A stretch of 64,000 nucleotides of DNA from Fonsecaea monophora. Taxonomy: Eukaryota > Ascomycota > Eurotiomycetes > Chaetothyriales > Herpotrichiellaceae. Every line of letters begins with the position of its first letter. Position 1 is the stretch's first letter. Below are positions 33,879 to 44,506 of this stretch, piece after piece. The position numbers and the translations under genes were made by a program. Where the stretch lies: the NCBI RefSeq assembly GCF_001642475.1, contig NW_019174053.1, positions 30,750 through 94,749 of the forward strand, given 5' to 3'. The notes below the pieces were generated by a model, which saw nothing but the letters and a program-made list of their open reading frames with translations, was not told where the DNA came from and ran no database searches.

Positions 33879-34574
33879 ATGGCGCAGGAGGCAGAAGTTG
33901 CAGGCGCGGATCGACAGCAAGGTGAACTTCCCACTGCTGAGGAGGTGCTTGCAAATCCGTCCGATCAAGAGGCCCTGGAGCTCGGCTCGCGGCTGACAGT
34001 AACAATCACAAACCAAAGCACTTCAAGGACGTATCGATGGTGGAAGAGACATATCTCCATGAGCGTCCCTCACGTTACCTGCCGTGACCATTTGGGTAAG
34101 GATATGTGCTTGATGTTGTCGCCGAGACACATGCGTCTCTCGTCACTTCTTTAACCTGTTAACAACTAACTCAGCCGTAATAGCGAACGAAAGGACGTTT
34201 TTGGGTTACCTGCGAACAGCTCAGGCATTTGCTATGGTAGGAGTAATTCTCGCCCAAGTCTTTCGATTGAACCACAGTCTCCATCCAAACCCGCACTTGG
34301 GCTTCTTTGTCGTCGGTGTGCCGCTGTCGTGCGTTTGCCATGGTGCCGCTGTTCTTGTCTCTGGTATTGGCGCCCTGCGATTCATTCGGCATCAAAAGAC
34401 AATGGCTCGTGGTTATAGTCTATCGGGGGGGTGGGAAATGACGAGTATCGGGATGCTAACCACTCTGGTCAGTACTAATACCTTTCTCTACATATCTCCG
34501 TGTCTGCTGACATGGTCCAGATTCTCCTCAGTATCTTTCTCCTGACGCTGATCATAAGCATCGACAAAGGTTGA
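33879..34574 (+). CDS. DUF202 (YidH-like) membrane protein
   Basis: Small membrane protein of the DUF202 family, which also occurs as the C-terminal part of the vacuolar VTC complex; the function of the stand-alone form is unclear. Exons 33879-34095, 34184-34467 and 34521-34574 give 184 aa; introns are 88 and 53 nt. The family hallmark appears right after intron 1: HLANERTFLGYLRTAQAF. Three helices follow: the first from that motif, the second with GFFVVGVPLSCVCHGAAVLV, the third ILLSIFLLTLIISI at the C-terminus. The first 70 residues are polar. The acceptor at 34183/34184 was preferred over one 11 nt earlier because it gives the conserved LANERT. Confidence 0.88.
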
Positions 34575-36150
34575 TTGCAATCAGGATCGTGGTCCGTGCT
34601 CTGCATTAATCCTACCCGCAGACTCAATATTATGAGGAGAGGTTCCGAACGGTTTGCGTGGGTCCAGAAGAGAAAAAAGCCTTCCCGGTGAGGGTTACCT
34701 TCACAGACTATCCACGGCATTCGAAGCCGGGACCAAAAGGTCTCTTTGGTACCCTCTGAGGGCCATAGCCCTTCCGGATCGCGCGTATATTTGCCTTGGC
34801 TGCAGCAGAAGCACAGACCGCGAGCCATTACTCGCTCTATGAATCACCCCACCCTATCCCTCAACCAACTGAACGATGTGGCTCTGGAAAACCCTGACGA
34901 CTACGCCGAGTACGTCGGGCTGAAAAGGGAGTGCGGCAGCACAACGCATGACCATCCGTTTCCCGAAAGGCCACTCAAAGGGGGACATCCCTCAGCAGTG
35001 GATGCCATACAGAGTTTGTGGTGATAACGTGCATAAGTGGCCTTTTGCCTAGCTCTATAACTCCGGATCCCAGTTCCACACGACTAGGCCAATGCGTTCT
35101 GAGAACCGAGCGAAACCATGGGGGCTAGATGTGCGCTCGGGCCAGATTGAGCAACTGCAACCCTATTGGAGTGGAGAATGATCGCACGATTTCATCGGAT
35201 ACAACCTCTATGATGCTGAGCATGCGGAACTATCGATGTTCACCTACGTTCCAGAGCGCAAATTCACCGGAAAAAGTGTTGAACAGATGCTGCTTATCAC
35301 CCTCATCACCCTCTATCAACGTCCTTGTCGAACAAGGATCGAAATCCATTGTCTTTTTCCCCCTTGGCTCACCACTCCTGAACCATCTGTTGGACCATAT
35401 CCACCTTCCCCAATCCCTTGAGTCTGCCTTGCTACCGGCAAAATGCCTGACATCTTGGACGGGTGGTTCCGAAGCGGTCGCTGAGGCGTTCTGCGCAGGC
35501 TTTCCCTTTAGGTATCGCCCACCAGACGGCCGGGCAATATCATATGCGACCCAAACCCTGACCCATTGACTCCCTGCACGGGGACTTGCCAACGATTGCT
35601 TCCGGATGTGAGCCACCTCGCTAATCCTGTCAACGACCTTGCGGCACACCCGTTTGCGTCCAATGGGTTTCCGACAGAAGCGCCGGGCAAGGCCATCACG
35701 TGACCTGACCTCTGCCCACGGATCCATAATCCATTCTCTCCGCCATTGGGTACATCTGGCATTACCAATCGTGGTACCCTAGGTCGAGGGAGGACGGCAT
35801 GTACACTAGAGCGACTTTGAAGGTTTGTCCATGGTTGGATATGTTGGTAAGTGGCCGACTGAGGGGTTTGGACCGACCCGAACGTTTGCCTTTCTCCATG
35901 GCGGAGCATCAAAATGCTGCGTCTGGACGTATACAGTCTTTCAACGTCATTGTCGTTTGTCTATGGATGGCAATGCTCTGTCTCTTATCACCAAGCCAAT
36001 AGTTCAGCAGTCGCTAATGACCTGAAAACCCTTGTGTGACCTGCTGGTCCATCCATTTGCCTTGTTTAGCGCAATGCGTGCATCTTCATATATGAATCCC
36101 ACTTGCTCTCATGGTCATCGAAGTTTGATCTCCAGCTTCTTCCCTCCAGC
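34575..36150. other. Intergenic region with a coding-like stretch
   Basis: Mainly the DUF202 3' flank and the upstream region of the unknown 274-aa gene. Between about 34607 and 35024 two successive + frames read like protein, including an ATG-started frame 34839-35024 of 61 aa ending AVDAIQSLW. No family recognised and no good gene model found. Confidence 0.4.
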
Positions 36151-36975
36151 ATGTCTGTACCTACTGAACAGTTTTCACATCTTGCTTTTGTTGAACACAA
36201 CCCTGACGCACGGTTGCTGGATGAGATGCGGTTCCACGAGACCACCCTAGAGGAGAGGAAGATCCTTGTCAGGGACATCATCTCATCGTTTGACGCCTAC
36301 ACCTTGCCGGCAGAATTCAAACCGGACGTCTATGAAAGGATCACGGAAGAGCAGGCCAGAAGAGCACCCACTGAATGGACCATCCGAGATGACTTGCATG
36401 CCACTCTGATGCAATGGGGATCGCACGATGAGACTGCATGGACGCTGCTGCGTAAGATTTCACCCAGGGATCGAGCACTTGGGTTTGGACAAAAGCTGCG
36501 GAGAAGGTTCAACGAGCAGTTCGACCGGTATGATGAAAAAGTGGCCCATGCACGTCGTATGACAGCAGCAGAGTTGAGGGCAGAGATCGCCGAGATATGT
36601 ACTGAACTTCAAGCCCTTGCACGTGCTGCCACTACTGAAGCAGGCCGATATAATATCACAATGGTGGTGCTTGAGGCTTTGGGAAAGGTCTGCGACCGGG
36701 ACGACGAGCTTGAACCTGCTCGACGCAGCGGACGCCTTTCGATGGAAGGTGCTACTGGTGGCGTTGACGTGGTCCAGACTCTCTATCGCAGCCTGATCCA
36801 GGATGTCTCGATAGACTTCATGCTCGATGCACTCGATGTCATTGGGGAGAAGTGGCCCAGGACGTTGACGACTCGCGATGCAAAGGACCAATTGTCACGT
36901 ATCACTGCGATCCTACACGAGAAGGCTGCTCCACACGATTACCAAACCAGGCTACAAGCCCTTCTTGCAGGCTAG
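36151..36975 (+). CDS. Hypothetical protein, helical, 274 aa
   Basis: I do not recognise this family. It is a single exon that starts at an ATG after a pyrimidine-rich CTTCCCTCCAGC. The whole chain is polar with strong helix-forming content: KILVRDIISSFDAY near residue 50, RITEEQARRAPTEWTIR, a basic stretch KLRRRFNEQFDRYDEKVAHA around 115-135, ELRAEIAEICTELQALARA, and a C-terminal part with RDAKDQLSRITAILHEK. No signal peptide or membrane helix is visible, so it is probably cytosolic or nuclear. Codon use resembles its neighbours and there is no internal stop, which supports a real gene. The CTCCAG just upstream could be a splice acceptor, so an extra 5' exon is possible. Confidence 0.72.
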   Translation: MSVPTEQFSHLAFVEHNPDARLLDEMRFHETTLEERKILVRDIISSFDAYTLPAEFKPDVYERITEEQARRAPTEWTIRDDLHATLMQWGSHDETAWTLLRKISPRDRALGFGQKLRRRFNEQFDRYDEKVAHARRMTAAELRAEIAEICTELQALARAATTEAGRYNITMVVLEALGKVCDRDDELEPARRSGRLSMEGATGGVDVVQTLYRSLIQDVSIDFMLDALDVIGEKWPRTLTTRDAKDQLSRITAILHEKAAPHDYQTRLQALLAG

Positions 36976-37907
36976 GGGGCGATAGGAGTACTGGGGCTAA
37001 GAGGCCCCTGGTATGCTACATCTCCTCCCTCAGCTTACAAGGGAACCGTTGCCTGAGAAGAGTTACGTTGCAGGGATGAGAGGCTCTATTCCACTGTTCG
37101 TCTTGGGGGTTTGTTTTCTTTTTCATTACTGGCTGCGGATGGTGTGGGCATGTATATGACCTTCTTATCCAGCGTCTGAATGTCTTGCTTATTTGCACTG
37201 GTGCAGTAATGCTGCTTGTACGGAGGAGGGTGCATGTCTAGAATATGGAGAGGTTGATTGTGTATGCTTTGCAAGCAGTTAATGATGAGGATTGGTAGAC
37301 AGGATGCCGAGGACAATTGCTGACACGATGTTTGTGGTTCCATTTCAGCTGATGCATTGACACTGAGTCGTGCTTTTTGAACTCGGCGTTATGATCGCGG
37401 GGTATCGTGAGACCAAACAACGTGACAACCCACTTTGCCACTTGGCTATCCCACATGGAACAATGAACATGGGGGAATCCCACCCCCACATGACACCGAG
37501 GTTACCCATCTTGCAGGACGGAGCTTGCAGCTTTGAGCTGGGCGTCGAGAGTGACAGCTTCCGAGGGAGCCACCACGACGTCAGAAACTGCGAGTACAAT
37601 AATGGGTGACAAGGCAATGTGGCAATGTGACCGTGGCAAGCTGCCTATAGGGGAAGGAAACCCGCTGACTCGACCGAGTCGAAGAGGATGATCAAGCCAA
37701 AGGAGTTTCCGAAGAGGGTACAAGGACAAGTGCGTAACAAGAGGGATCTGCCTCGACGTGTGCCCCGCAACCAGTTCCGCGCGTGCAAGTGCTTCAAAGG
37801 AGGAGAGAGATGGTCCAGACAACTGCAATTGTACGGTATTACCCCTCTTCAGAAGACGCGTCTGCTGCTCGAATCCTTTAAAGAAGTCCTGGGCCATGAC
37901 CGCGGCA
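36976..37907. other. Intergenic region upstream of ADH
   Basis: Contains the 3' flank of the unknown gene and the distal ADH promoter. A 215-codon - strand frame (37502-38149) overlaps the ADH first exon antisense and is judged a shadow frame. Confidence 0.5.
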
Positions 37908-38019
37908 CAATCCCTTTCTCTTTCTTTCTGCGCCTCTGTGCTGCTGACTGCCTTTTCCTTGAAATCCTCTTTCAGTCCTCCTTTAGCAAGTTCTTCCTCG
38001 TGTACAACTCTCCACCACC
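37908..38019 (+). promoter_or_regulatory. Pyrimidine-rich leader before the ADH start
   Basis: CT-rich stretch (CCCTTTCTCTTTCTTTCTGC and on) leading to the CCACCACC context at the ATG. Such tracts near transcription starts are common in strongly expressed fungal genes; strong expression here is inferred. Confidence 0.5.
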
Positions 38020-39394
38020 ATGGCGAGCGTTCAGGTTCCAGCCAGGCACAAGGCTTTGGTGTATGACAACCCAGGTAGCATTTCCACCAAGATCGAGGAG
38101 ATCGAGACCCCCAAGCCTGCGGTCGGCGAGGTCCTGGTGAACTTGACACATTCAGGAGGTGAGTCTCTCGTCTTTATTGACACACGGGAGGGAAATAAAC
38201 AGTACTGACCTTACCATTTAGTATGCCACTCGGTAAGCGGCCCAGTTTAGTCGATTTGATAGGCAAGAAGACGACCGTGTTGACCTTGATACCCATTTCT
38301 TTTGCACCCACAGGACATGGGTGTTATGTGCAATGCATGGGCATGGCTTCCTGCTCCCACACAGAAAGGCCAGGTGGGTGGTCACGAAGGCGTTGGTAGC
38401 GTTGCTGCCCTGGGGCCCGGCACCGAGGGTTCTGGTTTGAAGATTGGCGACCGCGTGGGTATCAAATGGATTGCTTCTGCTTGCGGGAACTGCCACCCTT
38501 GTCTTGTTGGCGCAGATGCCTGCTGTACTGCAGCAAAGATCTCGGGGTATGTTCATGTATTCCACATCACAGGTGAACAGCATCGCCCTAACTCCTGGAT
38601 TAGGTACTTTACCCCAGGGACGTTCCAACAATATGCCATTGCCCCAGCCCATTATGTCACGCCCATTCCAGATTCACTTCCCAGCGATATGGCAGCACCC
38701 ATGCTGTGCGGCGGTGTCACTGTTTACGCCGCGCTCAAGAAGTTGATAGACCAAGGCGTTCGCCCGGGAGACTGGGTTGTCATCCCTGGCGGCGGGGGTG
38801 GGCTTGGTCACTTAGCCCTGCAAATTGGTGCTCGAGGAATGGGATTCCGTATGATCGGCATTGACATGGGCGCCAAAGAAAAGTTGATCAAAGACTGCGG
38901 GGCGGAGGTGTTCCTGGACCTGTCCAAATACAGTCGAGACGATGCAGGAACTAAGCAACTGGTCGACGACGTCAAGGCTGCGACAGGCGGTGGTGCGGCG
39001 GGTGTGGTAGTCTGCACAGCTAGCAATGTCGCTTACGCCCAAGGCCTAAGCTTCCTCAAGTTCAGAGGTACCTTGGTATGTGTAGGTGTGCCTGAAGGTG
39101 CCCCAGTGCCGATCGCCACCGCGAACCCAGCAGCACTCTTGACGACGGAAACCAAAATCATCGGCAGTGCAGTGGGCAACAGGAAAGAGGCGATCGAGAC
39201 CTTGGAGATGGCGGCCAGGTGAGTCAATGTCCCTTGCCAATCACCTATACATGGCATGTTTTGCTGACACTCTGGACAGAGGTATCGTCAAAACGCATTT
39301 CGAGGTTCAGCCGATGAGCAAGTTGACCGAGACTTTTGAGAGGATGGACAAGGGCGAGTTACAGGGCAGAGTTGTCATCGACCTGAGTGGGTGA
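38020..39394 (+). CDS. Zinc-dependent alcohol dehydrogenase (ADH1 type), five exons
   Basis: Interconverts primary alcohols and aldehydes with NAD(H); cytosolic. Exons 38020-38158, 38222-38232, 38314-38546, 38604-39218 and 39280-39394 give 370 aa; introns are 63, 81, 57 and 61 nt. The second exon is only 11 nt and completes V47-C48-H49-S50, which includes the first catalytic-zinc Cys. H74/E75 (GGHEG) and the Cys of APMLCGG complete the catalytic site. The structural zinc set is C107, C110, C113, C121 (CGNCHPC...CC). The cofactor loop is GGGGGLGHLALQ. Skipping the microexon would lose C48 and shift the frame. Where most relatives have SGYTxDGTFQQY this one has SGYFTPGTFQQY. Stand-alone gene, no linked aldehyde dehydrogenase. 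Confidence 0.95.
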
Positions 39395-39752
39395 TTGAAC
39401 AGAGAAAGGAAGATAGGAAATAAATCAGACCGACCCATATCAATAGCTTCGTAGACTCATGTTGGAGTGTTTCGTGTCGCGTTCAGTTCTTCTCGATGAC
39501 GAGGCTGTAGTGGGTGAGACTTGTCTTGCGCAAGGCTGGGATTCCAGCCTTCTCAGCCGCCTGCCTGCGCCCCCAAGAGACTAATTCCACCTGCGCCCGC
39601 GAAAGATATATTTGGCTAGGGGATTTGCTGATTCCTTGTACCCTCAATCATTGCCACGTCTACCTCCAGAGCTGAAAGACGGTCGGTAAGATCAGCGGCT
39701 GTCGGCTTCTTGATGGCCCGTGGCAAACCCGTTGCAACTTTGAATTGAGGCA
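39395..39752. other. Short intergenic region
   Basis: The 3' flank of ADH and promoter of the 1332-codon gene on the same strand. No other feature seen. Confidence 0.6.
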
Positions 39753-42700
39753 ATGAATCCATACAATCAGCAGCCATACGGGTTTCCACAACAGACCCCC
39801 GGCCCGCCACAACCACAGTGGCAAGCACCTCCTCGACGACAAGGATGGGGTGACCCCAGACTTCCAGGACAGCCACAACAACAACCGCAATCCCCTATAT
39901 CTCCCTATCATGCCGTCGCTGTACCCGCGTCCAACGCATTCGGACCCCCTCTCCCTCCGCCTCCTCCACCGTCCCAATACCCTCCACCGCCGCAGTTTGA
40001 TACACATCAATGGGGAGTCAGATATAACCAAACATTGGGTGGTCAAAATCAGAATCAATCTCAGGAACCCAAACCTGCTTTGCCGCCGCGTCCTTCCTCT
40101 GTCCTTGGAAGAGTGAGCCCGCAGCCTCACCAGACAGCCTCATTGCCGCAGCCGGCACCGGCACCTTCGCAACAGCAGTATCCGACATCGTGGAACGATC
40201 CCTATCACACGAGCTCGACAGTACCACCTCCTCCGCCTCCCCGACCCGCTGAGTATCAGGCTCAGATACAGGCTACACAGCATAACCGGACCGGGACTCC
40301 CCATCAAGAATACTCGTTTCAACCCCCCTCACATCACTACGATCCTCCCACAACACAGCAGAATGTATGGAACACGCAGCATGGACAGTCAACGGGACAA
40401 CCATATCATTCAACGCCGCCTCCTCCACCGCAGACGTCGGCCGTGTTGGATGGTCCATTGGTGTCGCCAATAGAACCAACAAGTGGTTATTGGAGTACTG
40501 GTCATCAGCCGCATTCAAGTACAAGCCAGGCTCCCAGTCACTACAATCCTCCTGCTGGAATTCAGCCTCCAGACTTCAAGCCTGCTTTTTCTCAGGCGTT
40601 AGCTTTCGGTGGGCCATCTGATTGGGAACATTACGACCCCAATGCACCTCCTCCGGAGCAAACACCTACGAGCCCTCCATCAAATCCTCTATATCAAGGC
40701 CCTATTTCTCCTCCACAGATACACGCAAACCTACCTGCTCCTCACCAGACTCCAAAGCCTGAGCCTGCTCTCCCGACCCATGCCGTTGAGATTGGCGTTG
40801 CTAGTCCGGTGACGCCCCGAAGGGACTCGCGGACTCAGCCGCCTCCGATGATAGACAGCATTCCATCCCCACCTTCGCGACCTGTTGACGAAGGGCCTCC
40901 GTCCGCTGGCGAACACAGCGGCAATGTTTCGGCGCGTTCTGACAGCCTCGACGACGCAGGCAACATCGACAGGGTGATCCAAGCCTGGAATGCTCCACTG
41001 AACGTGCGCTCTGCTCATGACTCGACGCCGAGACCTGAATCCCGTGCGTCTGCTCCACGGGTCACATCTCCGGACCCAGGTCTGTCTCCAGTCAGCGTCA
41101 AGGTGGTCGATCCCTACGCCGATCTAGAGCCGGAGTTCAAAGCCTCGCTGAAGAGGTATGCAGCGATGCTGCGAAGAGAGGCAGAAGCCGAGCATGATGA
41201 CGAGAAATTCGAAATTTTCCAGAGCTTCGTCACCAAGGAGCTGAGGTTGAGGAGCCTGCTTTACGGGGTTGAACTGAGGAAGGAAGCAGCCAAGGAGGTC
41301 AAGAAGGCGGCCAGTCTGGCAGACATCCAGGCCATTCTACCCAACGCCGCCTTTCCTTCTAATGAAACGAGCAGAGATCCTGGCCGGAGCAATCAGCCGG
41401 TCGAAAACCCCTCTGGGTCACTGGCAGCAACGTCGCAAGACCGGCAATCACACACACAGCCGTCGATCAGTACAGTCCCAGAAGTCACCCCAACGAATGT
41501 TGTGCAGAAAGAACAACCACAGCTCGACATTCCTCGACCTGCAGACACCGTGTCTTCTACCCCAGAGTCGTCAGCTAAACCGATTCAGCAAGACCGTCCG
41601 AAGTCGAAAGATGGCCCTCGTGTTATTATACCAGTGTCAAGCCAAGAGGAAGCCTATAGTCCTGGGGGACGGCCGTTGATGAAAAGCATTGAAGGTGGCA
41701 GTGAGGAGGAAAGCTACAGCCCCGGGGGCCGCCCACTTGTGACGAAACCTGCAGACGGCGACGGAGAAGCCTACAGCCCTGGTGGTCGTCCCATCGCCGG
41801 CAAAGCTAATACGACTTCATCAATGAAGCCTCCCCCAATCAGCACGACTATCCAACAAGAGCGACACCAACCATCTATGAGTATGTTCTCGCCCAGCAAC
41901 GATGCCCCAATGGTTATTGAAGACTATGCAACCCCTGAACCACCCTCCCCAAGCATGAACGCTCCAATGGTCGTGACCACCGAAGCTTCACATGGTCAAG
42001 CCTCACCGGGACGACCTGCCCAGGGGAATAGTGACAAGCCAGTTGTGCCTATAAAATTCGAACCTCCTCGTCCCGCATACACGCCATTTCGCTACAATAC
42101 TGGTGTCCAGGAAGAGAAGAGCAAGACACTACAACCAGCAGATCAAGCGTATTCGTCGTTGCGAAATTCGGTAGCCGACTCAGGCCGCTTGATGGTTCAA
42201 GATACGGCACTGTTAGCGCCTGCTAGACCGTCCTCCTCCGGCGGAAAAAAGGAACACGAAGAGGCATTCATTGGCTTGATCAGAAAACAGAGTATGGCTG
42301 TAAGGCAAAAGACCCCTGGACCGGGATCTGTGCCTGCGGCTATCAGGCCTGGCAGCGAACCCAAATTCAATGCCTCTTCTAGGCCTGAGCCTCCTCTCGT
42401 CATGCGTGTTGGGACTCCTGCTACAGCATCGATGAGAGTAGAGCAGGCACCAGTGGATCCTCTCAAAGCAGCTGTGACTGCACTGCGTTCCCTGTTACCG
42501 CCCGTGGCCGACATATTTTCGCCTATAGAGGCCAATCCTGAGCATCCCAAACTCAAACTCATAAAGTCCAAAATCGACTCCATCCCTGACGCTTTCTCCT
42601 TCATCCATGACGCAGTGGTGGAATGGGATCGCACCAACCGACTTGTCCGTAAGGAACAAGAAGTTGAACGACAGGCCCGCCAAGAAGAGTCCGAAGGACA

Positions 42701-43751
42701 CATTGACGCTCTGTTCAACGACAATGAGATCGGCTATGCAGATATTGGGGAGCTAGAGGCGGAATTCAAGCTCAAGGAGGCTGAGAGGAGGTTCGCCGAG
42801 GATCAAGCAGAACTGGAAAGCTTTACGAGCCAAGTCTTTGTGGTTGTGACGGAGAAGCTGCAGAAAGAAATCACCGAGTTGATGACGGCGTATACGATGG
42901 CAATTGACTTGCTCGATATCGACAGTTTGGCCGTGTCTCGCTGCTTCAAAGCCAATGATAGGAGCAGTGCCGTGAGGATGACCGAAGTCATGTCGTACGT
43001 CCTGACCTTGTTCAACAAAATCGAGGTCCGACACACCAAGTTGGCCGAGGCGCATGTGGAGCGCGAGAGGCGTCGCAAACGCCTCGAACTCACCGTGCTA
43101 TACGCGAATGGTGACGTACAAGGCGTGAAGAAACTTGAGAAAGAATTTGCAGTGGCCGAGAAGATGGCGGTTCTGCACGAAGCACGGAGCCGCGACACAA
43201 GGGCGAACAAGCTGATGGATTCATTCGATCGTGCCACAGTCCGCGGACTGGGCGATAACCAGGTCTTCACCGATGAAGTCCTTGGCAGGCTTCAAGAGGT
43301 CAAGAAGGCACTCGACGGTGGAGCACTTCAGAAAGAGAAAGAGAGGTTGTACGAACCTGAAGGCGCAAGAGAAACACTCTCCCTCGCTCAGAACGCTCTG
43401 GACACGGTCATGAGCGATTCCCGGCGGTTACTCGCGCTTTCCAACGAAGCAGATGTGTTGCTCAACGACGCTGACTACAATGTGTCGGTTGCGGAAGCGC
43501 GGGTAGCCAATGCAGACAAGCCCACATATGCGAACCTGGAAAGCGAGAAAGCCAAGGAGGACACAAAGTTGATCGAAGACATGAATGTGCGGATCAGCAG
43601 TGTCACCAAAGGGCCACAGGAGGGCATCTCATTGATCCGGGAGTTGATTGACCGGATCGGAGACGATCCGGCGCACCAGGAAAGGATCAAGAAGGCGCTC
43701 GAGGCCGCAAAGATGAGGAATGCCAACGGGGCGGCCAATGAAGGTGGATGA
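39753..43751 (+). CDS. Large Pro/Gln-rich protein with YSPGGRP repeats and C-terminal coiled coil
   Basis: Function unknown. It is one exon of 1332 codons, ATG at 39753. Residues 1 to about 450 are Pro/Gln/Ser/Tyr-rich and probably disordered. A short helical block follows (FKASLKRYAAMLRREAEAEH to AAKEVKKAASLADIQ, about 465-535). Then comes a second disordered part with three copies of YSPGGRP at Tyr635, 655 and 674, spaced 20 and 19 residues and each preceded by acidic residues. From about 905 to the end it is mostly helical: ALRSLLPPVADIF, a charged coiled coil about 955-1035, KLAEAHVERERRRKRLEL, and long Glu/Lys/Ala-rich helices to the C-terminus. No membrane helix or signal peptide. It resembles a scaffold or cytoskeleton/trafficking adaptor, but that is inference only. 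Confidence 0.85.
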   Translation: MNPYNQQPYGFPQQTPGPPQPQWQAPPRRQGWGDPRLPGQPQQQPQSPISPYHAVAVPASNAFGPPLPPPPPPSQYPPPPQFDTHQWGVRYNQTLGGQNQNQSQEPKPALPPRPSSVLGRVSPQPHQTASLPQPAPAPSQQQYPTSWNDPYHTSSTVPPPPPPRPAEYQAQIQATQHNRTGTPHQEYSFQPPSHHYDPPTTQQNVWNTQHGQSTGQPYHSTPPPPPQTSAVLDGPLVSPIEPTSGYWSTGHQPHSSTSQAPSHYNPPAGIQPPDFKPAFSQALAFGGPSDWEHYDPNAPPPEQTPTSPPSNPLYQGPISPPQIHANLPAPHQTPKPEPALPTHAVEIGVASPVTPRRDSRTQPPPMIDSIPSPPSRPVDEGPPSAGEHSGNVSARSDSLDDAGNIDRVIQAWNAPLNVRSAHDSTPRPESRASAPRVTSPDPGLSPVSVKVVDPYADLEPEFKASLKRYAAMLRREAEAEHDDEKFEIFQSFVTKELRLRSLLYGVELRKEAAKEVKKAASLADIQAILPNAAFPSNETSRDPGRSNQPVENPSGSLAATSQDRQSHTQPSISTVPEVTPTNVVQKEQPQLDIPRPADTVSSTPESSAKPIQQDRPKSKDGPRVIIPVSSQEEAYSPGGRPLMKSIEGGSEEESYSPGGRPLVTKPADGDGEAYSPGGRPIAGKANTTSSMKPPPISTTIQQERHQPSMSMFSPSNDAPMVIEDYATPEPPSPSMNAPMVVTTEASHGQASPGRPAQGNSDKPVVPIKFEPPRPAYTPFRYNTGVQEEKSKTLQPADQAYSSLRNSVADSGRLMVQDTALLAPARPSSSGGKKEHEEAFIGLIRKQSMAVRQKTPGPGSVPAAIRPGSEPKFNASSRPEPPLVMRVGTPATASMRVEQAPVDPLKAAVTALRSLLPPVADIFSPIEANPEHPKLKLIKSKIDSIPDAFSFIHDAVVEWDRTNRLVRKEQEVERQARQEESEGHIDALFNDNEIGYADIGELEAEFKLKEAERRFAEDQAELESFTSQVFVVVTEKLQKEITELMTAYTMAIDLLDIDSLAVSRCFKANDRSSAVRMTEVMSYVLTLFNKIEVRHTKLAEAHVERERRRKRLELTVLYANGDVQGVKKLEKEFAVAEKMAVLHEARSRDTRANKLMDSFDRATVRGLGDNQVFTDEVLGRLQEVKKALDGGALQKEKERLYEPEGARETLSLAQNALDTVMSDSRRLLALSNEADVLLNDADYNVSVAEARVANADKPTYANLESEKAKEDTKLIEDMNVRISSVTKGPQEGISLIRELIDRIGDDPAHQERIKKALEAAKMRNANGAANEGG

Positions 43752-44506
43752 TGTTGTTGAGCGGGAGGCAACGAGGTAAGATTGAAAGAAAAATGTTTGG
43801 CTATTTTATCCTGGATATCTAGGGTTGTATTTTTTCTCCGCCGCCTGTGCTTGGCCATGTTATTTATATAGATGTTGCATATATTAAGGCGTCCATTTTT
43901 GGGTGGTTCATTTTGGATTTTATATTCTTCTGACTTCTGTCCAAGACATGTCCCTTTACCGAGTATAGGTAGGTACTTGACGGAGTATTAGCTGGTTTGG
44001 AAAGTGAACATTGAGCAGGCTAGCATGTAGCATAGCATAACATGAAATACAGCCATAGTTACTCCTCTTCCTCCGGCTCTTCCTCCTGCTCTTCCTCCTG
44101 TATCCGACGAAGAAAGATAGAGGGATATAGAGACTATGTACCTCTATCCAACTAATAAACAGATACAGAAAACCTCTGGTGATTCGCGTGTCAGATATTG
44201 ATAGCTCTTGGGTGTTTACTTGATTGTACCGAGTACTCTGTATGCATACGTATATGTACCTAGGTACCTATGTAACTACCTAGGCAGCTGGGTAGGCACC
44301 ATATCCTCGTCCTCGCTTCGCTGCGCTCCCTGGCGCCCGCTCGATTGACCAGTCTTGAAAAAGAAAGAAATTCAAAGAAAAACCCAAGGAGAAAAACAGA
44401 ATCAAAATCATACCCAAAATCGTGTCTTGTCTGTGTGTACTCAGTATGTGTCATTCGTTCATTCATTCATTCCTTACTCTCGGAGACGTCTGAATCTTCG
44501 GTGCGG
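43752..44506. other. Convergent intergenic region
   Basis: Between the 1332-codon gene (+) and the dioxygenase gene (-). Holds a CT-rich repeat (44062-44100), TACCGAGTA (43957-43965), GTACCGAGTAC (44226-44236) and TACCTAGGTACC (44257-44268). No gene recognised. Confidence 0.6.
44062..44100. repeat. Imperfect 12 bp CTCTTCCTCC-type repeat
   Basis: About three units of a CT-rich 12-mer. On the - strand it would read as a Glu-rich tail ending in TAA, but there is no upstream gene that splices to it with confidence. Confidence 0.7.

Noticed and set aside
37502..38149. 215-codon - strand frame
   Set aside because: It overlaps the ADH promoter and first exon antisense; composition fits a shadow of the CT-rich leader, no motif.
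44062..44100. Glu-rich C-terminal tail on the - strand as an alternative end of the dioxygenase
   Set aside because: It would need an exon after 44507 with a weak donor; the existing stop fits the family and the segment is a simple repeat.
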